DNA of 17,036 nt from Mucidula mucida (GCA_015501055.1 JADNYV010000732.1:1-17036), one strand, 5' to 3'. Counted from the first letter of the stretch, positions 8,092 to 16,260 are shown. Numbers and translations are program-made. Notes: generated by a model not told the origin, from the sequence alone.

Positions 8092-10644
8092 ATGGCGCCG
8101 CCGCCGAAGGCCACACGCAAGCGCGCGGGAGTCCTGTCAGACGTGACGAACTCTATCGCGACAACTCGACGTAAGTTCACGGACACTGTTATTGAGCTCG
8201 CGTACTCACATCTAACGGTATAGCGAAACGTGCTGTCGCAACCAAGCAGGTGGCTCAAGCAGCTCAGGCCGCCATCAAGAAGGCTGCCATTAAGACTTCC
8301 AAGAAAGCGCGCAAGGGTGGTATCCCACCGAAGTCGAAGGTCGTTACAGACCAAGTAGGAACCTCTCCGGTTGTATCGAGTACGTGTTTTCCGCTTGTGT
8401 TAACAGTCTACATGGCTGATCACTTGTCTGAAAGCCGGGCCTAAGATAGATCTACGCACTAGAAAGGAGCTGGTTCAGAAAGATCGTCGATTCCACGCCC
8501 CGGACATGCTCAGTGACGAGGACTCGGACAACCATGTAAAAGAATCTGAAAATGGTAAGTTTATACCGCATGCCAGGCAAAACTCATGAATCATATACCT
8601 ACACAGGCAAATTGCTTGAGGAAGACATGCGCGATCGCGTTAAAGCACTCTTGGACCGAAAGAAGAGCGCCCGAGCTCAAGAAAGTCTGAAAGAGGTCCA
8701 CAAAGAAGAGGCGTCTGATAATGGCGAGGACGATATCCGAGAAGACCAGGATGAAGAAGACATGCTTGAGGACGACGAGGAACACGAAGCAGACAACAAG
8801 GACGCGTTGAAGCTATTTGACGATGAGGTTAGTGATTAAGTTTTGCATTCAGGCTGTGACCCGAGCTCACCTACGCGTAGGCAGCACATGTTGTGCCCAG
8901 AACGAACAAGACCATGACTGGAGCAACCAAGATTGGTAAGTCGGCACGGATCGAGTAGCCTTTCCACGCTGACGTCTTGATCTCTTACCACCACCAAAGT
9001 CGACGACATTTACGATGACCACTCTATGGTTGTCGACTTTGGTCTCAACGACGGCCCCAGTGACATTGAAGATGTTGCTGATGACGATGACGCCGCTCCT
9101 ACTGCTCGAAACTCGTCTGGATCCGGTATAGAGGATCGGCTTGCTGAGTACCCAGAAGTACGGCGGATAATACTTGTGCGTGTTCTTGTTCATTTTTTGA
9201 AAAAGTTTAACCACTGTACAGGAAGAGATTGATCATGTCTACGCAAAAAGCTTGGACCGCTCTCTGGCAGTGCCTGCCCGTGGTTGCCGTCACAAGAACC
9301 CACAGAGTGCGGGTCGACGCCCGCAAGACGAGGTATGCAGCATCTCTTTTGCACTCATGATTGCTCACCTGTGGCAGGTGCCCTTGTTCCCTGCCAACGA
9401 TCAGCCTAGATCACCACGTCCAGCCTCGCGCCCAGCCCCGCATCCAGTCTTGCGCCCAGCCCCATATCCTTCTCCGCGTTCTCTCGTCACTTGCCAACAA
9501 CATGTCAACAACCTTGAAGAAGATGTTGATAGTGCTCAGTCTATGGACCCCGATAACCCCATCTTTCTCAGACGTACCCAAATCATGGTTGTTCAGCACG
9601 GACGACAATGGTTCCTAACAAAGCGGGATCAAGGCCCTGCAATTGAACGTGTACTTCGTTGTGCTATCCGGATAGCCACCTGCCTTATGGCCATCAACCC
9701 AGAGAATCCCGACTTCATACCATTCAACCAGTTCCAGCTCGAAGCACTCTGTCTGGATTCACTTGTGGCCGCCGCTACCGAAATGGGACATGGTGGTGTG
9801 GGTGATATTGGTGACCGTCTGATTAATGGTGATGCGGATATGTATGTGAAGCCCTTGCGGGCGTATGTGCGTGTTTTTTTTTCAACAATTTGTGATTGAT
9901 GCTGATTGATTCTGCTTTTAGGTGCAACAACGCCTGATCATCCAACGGTTGGACGTCAAGAAAATTGCTGCAGCCGTCGTTCCCGGTTTGCTCAATCTCT
10001 CGAAAACAGACGCCGGCCGTCGCAAGAGCAAGGACCTTTTGGAGAACCTGTCCTATGCCTTCGGTCTCAATGCAGCTGTATGTTTTCATCTCATCATGCG
10101 AGCCTTCATTGACTGGTGACTTTGACCAGGGTCAGCAGGATCGTAGTAAACCTTTGAGCGCCCCGGTGTTTGTACCCCTTCTCTCTGCCGCATACGGCTC
10201 CTCGGCTCTCGTCAAGTACGTTGACAAACTCTCTTCCGTTATTGCGGAAGGGCCACAGTCAAAAGAATTGGAGGTGACTCCACTGATGATGGCTATGACA
10301 GCAACTGCGGTATGTCGATATTCCTTCCGTGTTCCTGTAGTCACCACATTTCTAGGTACACGCCGTCGTTTCGGAGATTGCGCACAATACGAAGGAGGAG
10401 TTCTCGGGTACCAATCTTGAGAACGTCTTCAAGACGCACTTGACAATGCTGAACGGCCTTCAGGAACACCACATCGTGTACTACCACAAATTGATGCATG
10501 ACTTCTACATCAGCTCAATGTAAGTTCTTGATGTCTTGCAGATGTGTTACTGATCAGTTTGACAGCGGAGCACTCCCTCATGCCACTCACGGTCTTTCGA
10601 CCGATCAAGTTCTCAGCACCATCGACTGGGATGTGATCGCTTAA
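8092..10644 (+). CDS. DUF6532-like nuclear-type protein, 12 exons, 661 aa
   Basis: Splicing by GT-AG gives exons 8092-8170, 8224-8379, 8435-8554, 8607-8827, 8881-8935, 9000-9175, 9222-9332, 9378-9866, 9922-10077, 10130-10309, 10356-10519 and 10566-10644. All phases agree and there is no internal stop; introns are 45-64 bp. The 45-bp intron 9333-9377 is open in frame and could be retained. Residues 1-80 are strongly basic (KRAVATKQ, AIKKAAIKTSKKARKG), like a nuclear-localisation or nucleic-acid-binding tail. About 105-240 is very acidic. About 315-340 is a Pro/Arg-rich repeat (RPASRPAPHPVLRPAPY). Residues 365-640 look like DUF6532: MVVQHGRQWF, LEALCLDSLVAAATEMG, TPLMMAMTATAVHAVV and HKLMHDFYI. 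DUF6532 is a basidiomycete family of unknown function, expanded in many genomes. The gene lies head-to-head with the Plavaka transposase. Its 3' side is occupied by an LTR 10 bp past the stop, so its polyadenylation probably uses LTR sequence. The exon structure is well supported; the family call is by eye. Confidence 0.78.
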
Positions 10645-10751
10645 AGATGGACCGTGTTATGAATCGCCATATTTTCACATTTTCACATCTTATCATATCT
10701 TATCGGGGGGCTTGTCTTATCAACCAACGGACCGTTTCATCATTTGTTTTG

Positions 10752-10759
10752 TCACCGAT
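10752..10759. repeat. 8-bp target duplication of the hAT-like element, left (TCACCGAT)
   Basis: This is identical to 12043-12050 and present once in the uninterrupted solo LTR. Confidence 0.9.
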
Positions 10760-10777
10760 TAGAGTCGGACGCGAGTA

Positions 10778-10985
10778 TAGAATAAAAAAAGTACTCACGA
10801 ATAAACTCATACTCATCATGCAAGCCAAGAGTATACTCGCACGTGAGTAGAGTAGAGTCTAGAGTCTATGGTGAGTCTAGAGTTTCAGTTTGGGGCCACG
10901 AATACTCGATAGACTCATACTCATAAATATTCGTGAATACTCATGAGTATTCTTATATTCGTGAGTATTCGTGAGTATTCAGCTC
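10778..10985. repeat. Left subterminal GAGTA/ACTCA-rich region of the hAT-like element
   Basis: Short words such as GAGTA, ACTCAT, GAGTCTAG and CGTGAGTATTC recur many times over about 200 bp in both orientations. Related words fill the right end. Clustered subterminal motifs are where hAT transposases bind in well-studied members; here that is inferred by analogy. Confidence 0.6.
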
Positions 10986-11010
10986 CTAATATATATTTTT
11001 TGAACAAAAT

Positions 11011-11096
11011 GAACCCCGTGAGCATTGAACCCACGGAGCTCAGCCATTTCTGTGCATCAGCACAACAACGAGTATAACCACTGCGCCAAAAGGGCA
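11011..11096 (-). other. tRNA-like segment (possible SINE head or decayed tRNA) inside the hAT-like element
   Basis: On the minus strand an A-box-like TGGCGCAGTGG (11088-11078) is followed at tRNA-like distance by a B-box-like GGGTTCAATGCTC (11032-11020). The T arm can form GTGGG-TTCAATG-CTCAC, a five-pair stem with one G-T pair and a seven-base loop of standard form. A TTTT run follows shortly downstream. The acceptor arm (GCCCTTT against GGGGTTC) pairs badly and the D and anticodon stems do not close well, so it is not a working tRNA. A tRNA-derived SINE fragment is the best guess. Confidence 0.4.
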
Positions 11097-11140
11097 TATT
11101 CATTATACAATTTCAGTCCAGATCACACATAATTAGGTAA

Positions 11141-11785
11141 AATGCCATTAGCAAAAAAAAGGACAAAGGCCATGAAGGCCATACAAAATGTTGTGCTACA
11201 AACACTGCGGACTCAATTCGAGAGACCACGATACTTGGACAGTGGCTTGCCATTGAGGATCTTGTCCCCGAGCAGAAGATTGCGAAGTTCTTGCACAATC
11301 GGAAGTTACGGAAGAAGGATTTGAATGAGGACCTCTCGACCGACTGGACGGATTCGGATGCAGACGCAGACGGAGGTGACGATTCCTCGGAGGATGCTGC
11401 ACCGATGGATGTTTCCGATTCAGAGGTGGAGGTTGTCGAGGAGGTTGTCGAGGAGGATGAGGTTGTCGAGGAGGACGAGGTGGTTGACGAGGATGAGGTG
11501 GTTGACGAGGATGGGGATGATGTTGAGGAGAACTTGTGGACCAAGAGGAAGGGGAAGGGCAAGGCTGTTGCACAGTCGGAGGAGATGGACTTTTCTGATT
11601 TCCGCGATGGTATGGATCCTGTCTCAGAGTTTGACACGGGTCATGATGGTGATGTTGAGATTGACGATGATGACGATGATCTCTATGAAACGATTGAGCA
11701 GGTAGTTTTGGTTCGACGGCGCAAGCCTGCTTCTTCACCTCAGGATACTACTGATATGGATGCTACTGATATGGATATAACTTGA
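11141..11785 (+). pseudogene. Tail of a hAT-like transposase with a long acidic C-terminus (remnant)
   Basis: The frame opens after a TAA at 11138-11140 without an ATG near its start and runs to TGA at 11783-11785; an ATTAG at 11132-11136 could be an intron acceptor of a lost upstream exon. The first third reads SIRETTILGQWLAIEDLVPE and continues EQKIAKFL. This resembles the last helix region of hAT C-terminal dimerisation domains, where a SIRA-like start leads to a GxW and a LVPE-like turn. The rest is acidic, with a short repeat of the VVEEDE/VVDEDE kind at about 11425-11515, then KRKGKGKA and an Asp-rich run. The zinc finger, catalytic core and most of the dimerisation domain are missing. 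It could instead be unrelated acidic cargo. Confidence 0.4.
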
Positions 11786-11846
11786 TACACTTACGACCTA
11801 CTTACTTTAATCTTCACTGTCTTTATGTTTGAATTTGCTTGCTGAT

Positions 11847-12030
11847 ACGTGAGTATACTCGAGTATACTCGGATCGTACTCGAGTACTCGAATACTCGAG
11901 ACTCATGAAGTACTCTCGAGTAGAGTAGATATTCGAGTAGAGTCTCGAGTGAAGACTCGAGTCTTGAGTATTGGGTTTGAGGTAAGAGTTACTCATACGA
12001 TGAGTCCGAATATACTCGAGTATGGACTCG
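11847..12030. repeat. Right subterminal ACTCGAGT palindrome cluster of the hAT-like element
   Basis: About 180 bp are built almost entirely of ACTCG/CGAGT words and palindromes such as ACTCGAGT and TATACTCGAGTATA. They lie just inside the right terminal repeat and mirror the left-end cluster. Confidence 0.7.
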
Positions 12031-12042
12031 TGTCCATCTCTA

Positions 12043-12050
12043 TCACCGAT
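12043..12050. repeat. 8-bp target duplication of the hAT-like element, right (TCACCGAT)
   Basis: This is the second copy of TCACCGAT; LTR sequence resumes directly with CGTACTCCTTTTCATTACCG as in the solo LTR. Confidence 0.9.
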
Positions 12051-12326
12051 CGTACTCCTTTTCATTACCGAAGCCGTACTCATGTCAGACACACACCCAA
12101 CACATGGATGACATCATACATGCTGATACCTCATGGACTTCCTATTGTATACACACCACCGACACTCGTAGCATACATGGTCGTTTCAGTATTATTAATT
12201 ACATGCAGTTACCACTCATATTTAATGGTTTCATGGACTAGTAGCATACAACACTGGGTCAAGGGCGTGGAGTTATCCCTAGCGGAAACACGTATGGACA
12301 AGGAGTCCCAAACACAGGCTTACTAG

Positions 12327-12370
12327 TATATAAGCAGTAGTATAGTATCATTATACTTTAGTTCCGATCT
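12327..12370 (+). promoter_or_regulatory. LTR promoter: TATA box and predicted RNA start
   Basis: TATATAAG lies at 12327-12334. The 12-mer TAGTTCCGATCT at 12359-12370 starts 32 nt downstream of the TATA box, where fungal RNA polymerase II often initiates. The same 12-mer is complementary to the sequence just past the LTR, which marks it as the probable 5' end of the genomic RNA. The arrangement is conserved in the solo LTR. Confidence 0.7.
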
Positions 12371-12477
12371 CGTTTATACACCTGGCCTAGCCTAGTCTTA
12401 CGAACGCGAACACTTTCTCTTTCAGTTCTTGCTGTGGTACCTGGTTGAGTCTTGTGGCTTAGTCAGTTGCTAACAGA

Positions 12478-12489
12478 AGATCGGAACTA
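12478..12489 (+). promoter_or_regulatory. Self-complementary primer-binding site
   Basis: AGATCGGAACTA begins 2 nt after the LTR end (12475) and is the exact reverse complement, 12 of 12, of TAGTTCCGATCT at 12359-12370. In Tf1 and relatives the RNA's own 5' end folds back onto such a site and is cleaved to prime minus-strand DNA. I saw no better match to a tRNA 3' end here. Confidence 0.75.
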
Positions 12490-13074
12490 CCTTCTACCAC
12501 CTACCACACATCCCTGATCGTCGATCAGCACTTCGCTGTTTGATCATCGCACATTCCCCTATTCCCTTTCCCTGTTTACAGATCGACGGAATCCTAATTC
12601 CAGCGCACGTCCGCATACGTGTGTATTGGTCCCAGTAGCGCCGGCTAACAGTTAGAGATAACTGCCTCGGGTGCTGGAAGTAGCCGCTCTCACGAGAACA
12701 AACTTTTGGCAGTTGCACTTCAGTGGGCGCTGTTTACGGGTCAACCCCCGTTCCCAGGAAAACTTCGGCTTACCTCACACCAGAGGGACGTCGGCTGGGC
12801 AATTGCGAACTTGTGACGAGCTCTTGGGCTCCGTAGATACGTAGTCAGTAGTCGGTAAAATAGAGTAGACAGTTACGATACCTACCTACCTTACTTACCT
12901 TACGATACACACCATCATTCCCCACCCTACCAAGTCCTGGATTCTATCTCAGATCTAGGCGACTCCTCCTTATTCATCCAAACCTCTATTCCCTCACCCG
13001 TTTCATCAAAATCTGCATCTCCCATATCCCCACTTTCACCCTTTCACTCTCCGATCCTATCACCCCGACTCATC
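12490..13074 (+). other. Retroelement 5' untranslated leader
   Basis: This is 585 bp between the priming site and gag. It is pyrimidine-rich towards gag (CTACCTACCTTACTTACC, TTCCCTCACCC). No ORF, structural RNA or splice pair is convincing. Confidence 0.6.
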
Positions 13075-13944
13075 ATGTCCAACGAAGCACCCGAAACCGC
13101 TCCTCACACACCCGCTCATCATGCCGATGTTGAAATCAAAGGCCGATCCCTTGTCAACAAGCCTTACGACTATGACGGGGACAAGTCCAAGTACAAGAGC
13201 TGGTGGCGATCGATGTTCACATACATCCGTGACAAGAAGAACAACCTCACATCTGACTCCGAAAGGATCGATGTTGTTCTCTCCTACATCCGAGGAGATC
13301 ACGTAGATGCATGGGTCCAGAACTACTCGGACCAGAACTTCGACGAGGAAGAAGAGGAATGGACAGTCTCTTGGACGGAGTTCAAGGAAGACTTGAAGGA
13401 GCAATTTGTGGATTCCAACCTTGCGCGAGACGCGCAAGACCAGATCGAGCGGTTGCGCCAGGGGCAAGACACCGCTCAAGATTTCTTCCAGAAGTTCGAG
13501 GTCCTGCTCACTCAGGCAGGATATTCGAAGGATGACGCATTTGTTGTGCGACTTCTCGAGACCAACGTCAACGAGAAGATCATTGATCAGATCTATGGTA
13601 GCCGAGACGGGTTGCCAGAGAAGTACAAGGATTGGAAGGCACAGATCCTTCAGATTGATCAGCTGTGGAGAAGACGGGCGGCGAGCAAGAGGTCCGGCAT
13701 GCAGTCCCGACCCCAAGCTCCGCAGGCGGCTACATCGAGAGCCAATCCTACGAACCCACCCCCAACGCCGATCACACGACGAGATGCCACCGGTGTTACC
13801 TATGGAGGAGCCGGCAGGCCGATGGACATCGACAACGCACGTCGAAGAGGACTTTGTTTCAGCTGTGGCGAACACGGCCATGTCAGCAGGTTCTGTCCCA
13901 AGAAGGGTCGACCCCAGACGATTCGGGGCTATGGACCGAAATGA
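13075..13944 (+). CDS. gag: Ty3/gypsy Gag (capsid/nucleocapsid)
   Basis: 289 aa from ATG 13075, preceded by a pyrimidine-rich leader. Residues from about 30 to 200 form the capsid-like retrotransposon Gag domain (YDGDKSKYKSWWRSMFTYI, WTEFKEDLKEQFVDSN, RLRQGQDTAQDFFQKFE). A Pro/Arg-rich linker follows, then a CCHC zinc knuckle CFSCGEHGHVSRFC at residues 261-274, which binds the genomic RNA. The frame stops at TGA 13942-13944 right after RGYGPK, but the next frame reads on as MNDEEKRKLAKELGF, which looks like the missing Gag tail. So a one-base indel close to 13930-13944 probably shortened it. This is the only retroelement gene still nearly whole in this copy. Confidence 0.85.
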   Translation: MSNEAPETAPHTPAHHADVEIKGRSLVNKPYDYDGDKSKYKSWWRSMFTYIRDKKNNLTSDSERIDVVLSYIRGDHVDAWVQNYSDQNFDEEEEEWTVSWTEFKEDLKEQFVDSNLARDAQDQIERLRQGQDTAQDFFQKFEVLLTQAGYSKDDAFVVRLLETNVNEKIIDQIYGSRDGLPEKYKDWKAQILQIDQLWRRRAASKRSGMQSRPQAPQAATSRANPTNPPPTPITRRDATGVTYGGAGRPMDIDNARRRGLCFSCGEHGHVSRFCPKKGRPQTIRGYGPK

Positions 13945-14003
13945 ATGACGAAGAGAAGAGGAAGTTGGCCAAAGAGCTGGGTTTTGCGAAGCTCCCGCAG
14001 TAG
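13945..14003 (+). pseudogene. Gag C-terminal tail in a shifted frame
   Basis: A different frame from gag (also open upstream across the gag end) reads MNDEEKRKLAKELGFAKLPQ and stops at 14001-14003. A short acidic/basic helix with an AKELGF-like end is, from memory, common at the end of fungal Gag proteins of this group, which supports a frameshift over a natural stop. Confidence 0.5.
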
Positions 14004-14580
14004 ACGCAGTCCTGCCGGAGCAACCATCAAGGGAAGGGTCGTCAGATGCAGAACTTATTTACAGTACGGGTACTGAAACATCTAAAATATCATCGACGAC
14101 TTTCACCAACAAAACCTGCGAAAGAAAGATTTGAGCCAAATACGCCCGAGTGGATCGCACAACGGCTAAGAGAGGATGAAGTGTTGAGAGCAGTGGGAAT
14201 TTTGAGAGCATGGATGCCGGAGCGGAGAGAGAGAGAAGCAACAGAAGAGAAGGTGATGGCGATCAGAGCGTTGACGAAGGAAGCTGCGGTGGAAGTTGTG
14301 ACGGAGTTAAAAAAGTCAGGAAGTACATCCGGGGAACAAAGGGGCAAGACATGAAACTCCGAGTAACCATAGAGAGCGTGCACACAGGCTCTGAATGGGA
14401 AACGAGTGCCCTTCTTGACAGTGGAGCAACGGGTTCTTGCGTCAATAAAGAATTCGTCGAGAAGAACGGACTCCCAATCAAGGAGTTACCGGTCAAGCTC
14501 CTGTCTACAATGCGGATGGAACCCTAAACAAGGGAGGGGCAATCAAAGGTTTTGTGGAGGTCGAATGAAGATCGGTGATC
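14004..14580 (+). pseudogene. pol: Gag-pol linker and aspartic protease (frameshifted)
   Basis: The linker is readable at 14046-14354 (ERFEPNTPEWIAQRLREDE...). The protease then lies in another frame with LRVTIESVH and ALLDSGATGSCVNKEFVEK; the catalytic D-S-G is encoded at 14417-14425. The enzyme would cleave the Gag-Pol polyprotein as a dimer. The protease frame stops at 14525-14527, while the next frame continues as PVYNADGTLNKGGAIKGFVE, so a frameshift lies at about 14500-14515. The linker-to-protease frame change near 14250-14330 may be another indel or a natural overlap. Confidence 0.75.
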
Positions 14581-15600
14581 ACGCCAAAAGATCGAGTTGG
14601 CCGTCACCAATCTTGGCAAAACAAGTATCTTTTTGGGCTAGATTGGTTACGATATCACAACCCCACGATCAACTGGACGGAATCCACATTGACTTTGATC
14701 GATGCCCAGACCGCTGCGGCTACCTACCCGAGTATGACTCGCCAGAAGATGAAGGAGAAGATGTAGAAGAGAAGTTGGAAGAGGGAGAGCGTTTGTTCTG
14801 GATGGACTGGGACAACTATTGCAAAAGCGGAGAAAAGCTGAGATCACAACAGCCTTCATCCGCTGCTGCACCTTACATCGAGGAATTTTCCATGTATTCA
14901 GCAAGGCGGACTTTGACAAGTTACCGGAGCGAAGACCCTGGGATCACACGATAGAACTTACGCCTGGTTCCAAACCGGTTGACTGCAAGGTCTATCCCCT
15001 TAGCCCATCCGAGCAGAAGGCATTAGACAAGTTCTTGGAGGAAACATACGCACGGGACGCATACGGCCATCAATTTCACCCATGGCGTCACCATTCTTCT
15101 TTGTCAAGAAGAAGGACGGAAGCCTTCGGCCAGTGCAGGATTATCGGAAGTTGAACGACATGACAATCAAAACCGATACCCCTTGCCGTTGATTCAGGAG
15201 CTTATCGACAAGTTGAAGGGAGCAAAGGTTTTCACAAAGATGGATGTCCGATGGGGTTACAATAACATCCGGATCAAAGAAGGTGATGAGTGGAAAGCGG
15301 TGTTTAGAACAAACCGAGGCCTGTTCGAGCCCTCAGTCATGTTCTTCGACTTACAAACTCGCCGGCAACGTTCCAATCGTTCATGAATCACATTCTGAAG
15401 GAGTTGATTGATGAGGACATGTTATAGTTTACTTAGACGACATACTTATCTTTACAACACATTGGAGAACATAGCAATTGTACGAAGGTATTGAGATATT
15501 ACGAGTAAATAAGTTGTATTTAAAACCCGAGAAATGTAGTTTTGAGGCACATACTGTAGATACTTGGGAGTTATTGTTGGAGGAGGAGAAGTGAAGATGG
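14581..15600 (+). pseudogene. pol: Reverse transcriptase domain (several frameshifts)
   Basis: Pieces come in order but in alternating frames: FGLDWLRYHNPTINWTEST (about 14630-14690), DRCGYLPEYDSPEDEGED (from about 14709), FHVFSKADFDKLPERRPWDH (14889-14948), [19 protein letters not shown] (14987-15043), [20 protein letters not shown] (15091-15150), [15 protein letters not shown] (catalytic Asp codon 15243-15245) and HVIVYLDDILIF (YLDD at 15430-15441). The catalytic residues are still readable, but no single frame joins them. The segment 15420-15560 is noticeably richer in A and T than its surroundings. The enzyme would copy the element RNA into DNA; this copy cannot make it. Confidence 0.85.
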
Positions 15601-16260
15601 ATCCGGCAAAGTGGCCGTAGTGAAGGAATGGAAGGAGCCGACGAAGAAGAAGGAAGTACAGTCATTCCTGGGCTTCTGCAACTTCTACCGACGTTTCATC
15701 GGGGATTTGCGGGAGTAGCGAAGCCATTGACATGCTAACCGGGAAGGGCGATGGGTTTGGGGATGGAGCAGCATGAGGCGTTTGAGGAGTTGAAACGGAG
15801 GATGACGGAAGAACCCTTCTGATTGTACCACGCGACAACGGCAAGTTTTGAGTCGAGGCAGATCCTCGAACTATGCGAACGGGGCGTTCTTTCCCAGTTG
15901 TTGACGGAAAATGGAGACCAGTGCCTTTCGTCTCGCGCGTGAACGAAGTGACGCAATATGAGATCTACGACAAAGAGATGATGGCTATCATGGACTCAAT
16001 TGACGACTGGAGCAATATCTCCTAGGAGCAAGGAACGGTGGAGGTGTTTACCGATCATCAAAACCTCCAGTACTTCCGGAAGCCACAGAAGTTGAATCGG
16101 AGGCAGGCGAGATGGGTTACGGAGTTGGCGGAGTATGACATACAGATGATTCACAAGCCGGCAAGACAATGGGAAAGCTGATGCCTTGTCAAGGATGACA
16201 GGCCTTGAGAAGGGGGAAAAAGATAACGAAAACGTTGTTTTGCTCAACCGGAGTTTTTTT
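15601..16260 (+). pseudogene. pol: RT connection and RNase H domain (frameshifted)
   Basis: EAFEELKRRMTEEPF (15777-15821) marks the start of the RNase H region as in other Ty3 elements. VFTDHQNLQYFRKPQKLNRR and the following QARWVTELAEYDIQM lie at about 16044-16148, and GKADALSRMTG, the usual end of the domain, is in another frame at about 16171-16203. Stops at 15716-15718 and 15821-15823, among others, and at least two frame changes break it. RNase H would degrade the RNA strand of the hybrid during reverse transcription. Confidence 0.75.

Larger units (their letters stand above)
10760..12042 (+). mobile_element. hAT-like DNA transposon, internally reduced, 1,283 bp
   Basis: The insert is flanked by an 8-bp duplication TCACCGAT (10752-10759 and 12043-12050), the hAT hallmark length. 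The left end TAGAGTCGGACGCGAGTA and the reverse complement of the right end TAGAGATGGACACGAGTC match at 14 of 18 positions, and TAGAG fits the hAT terminal pattern. The solo LTR at 2113-2641 shows the same site empty (a single TCACCGAT at about 2539-2546, read on minus). Both ends carry dense ACTCG/CGAGT words. Inside are a tRNA-like segment (about 11011-11096, minus) and an ORF resembling only the tail of a hAT transposase, so the element is non-autonomous. Confidence 0.85.
10655..12475 (+). repeat. 5' LTR, split by a hAT-like insertion
   Basis: It begins TGTTATGAATCGCC and ends GTTGCTAACA. LTR sequence is 10655-10759 and 12043-12475; 10760-12042 is foreign. Removing the insert and one 8-bp duplication leaves about 530 bp, matching the 529-bp solo LTR at 2113-2641 along its length in the opposite orientation. 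Confidence 0.92.

Noticed and set aside
10778..10985. CRISPR-like or satellite array
   Set aside because: The repeated words are short, in both orientations and irregularly spaced, confined to transposon ends; there are no spacers.
11011..11096. Functional tRNA gene
   Set aside because: The acceptor stem has two mismatches and three G-T pairs in seven positions, and the D and anticodon arms do not close. Kept only as tRNA-like.
11196..11738. Pro/His/Arg-rich minus-strand ORF
   Set aside because: It is an antisense image of the acidic repeat ORF; low-complexity sequence opens several frames by chance.
2113..12475. One giant DNA transposon with ~530-bp terminal inverted repeats enclosing the Plavaka and DUF6532-like genes
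   Set aside because: The repeats have TGTTA...TAACA ends; the left copy has its own CTCGC duplication directly on both sides; the right copy is followed by a priming site and gag. They are two separate LTR insertions.
12476..12495. tRNA-primed primer-binding site
   Set aside because: No typical tRNA-3'-end complement (starting TGG) is next to the LTR, whereas a perfect 12-nt match to the predicted RNA 5' end is.
13060..13881. 273-aa minus-strand ORF
   Set aside because: It mirrors gag codon for codon; the plus frame has the CCHC knuckle and capsid motifs.
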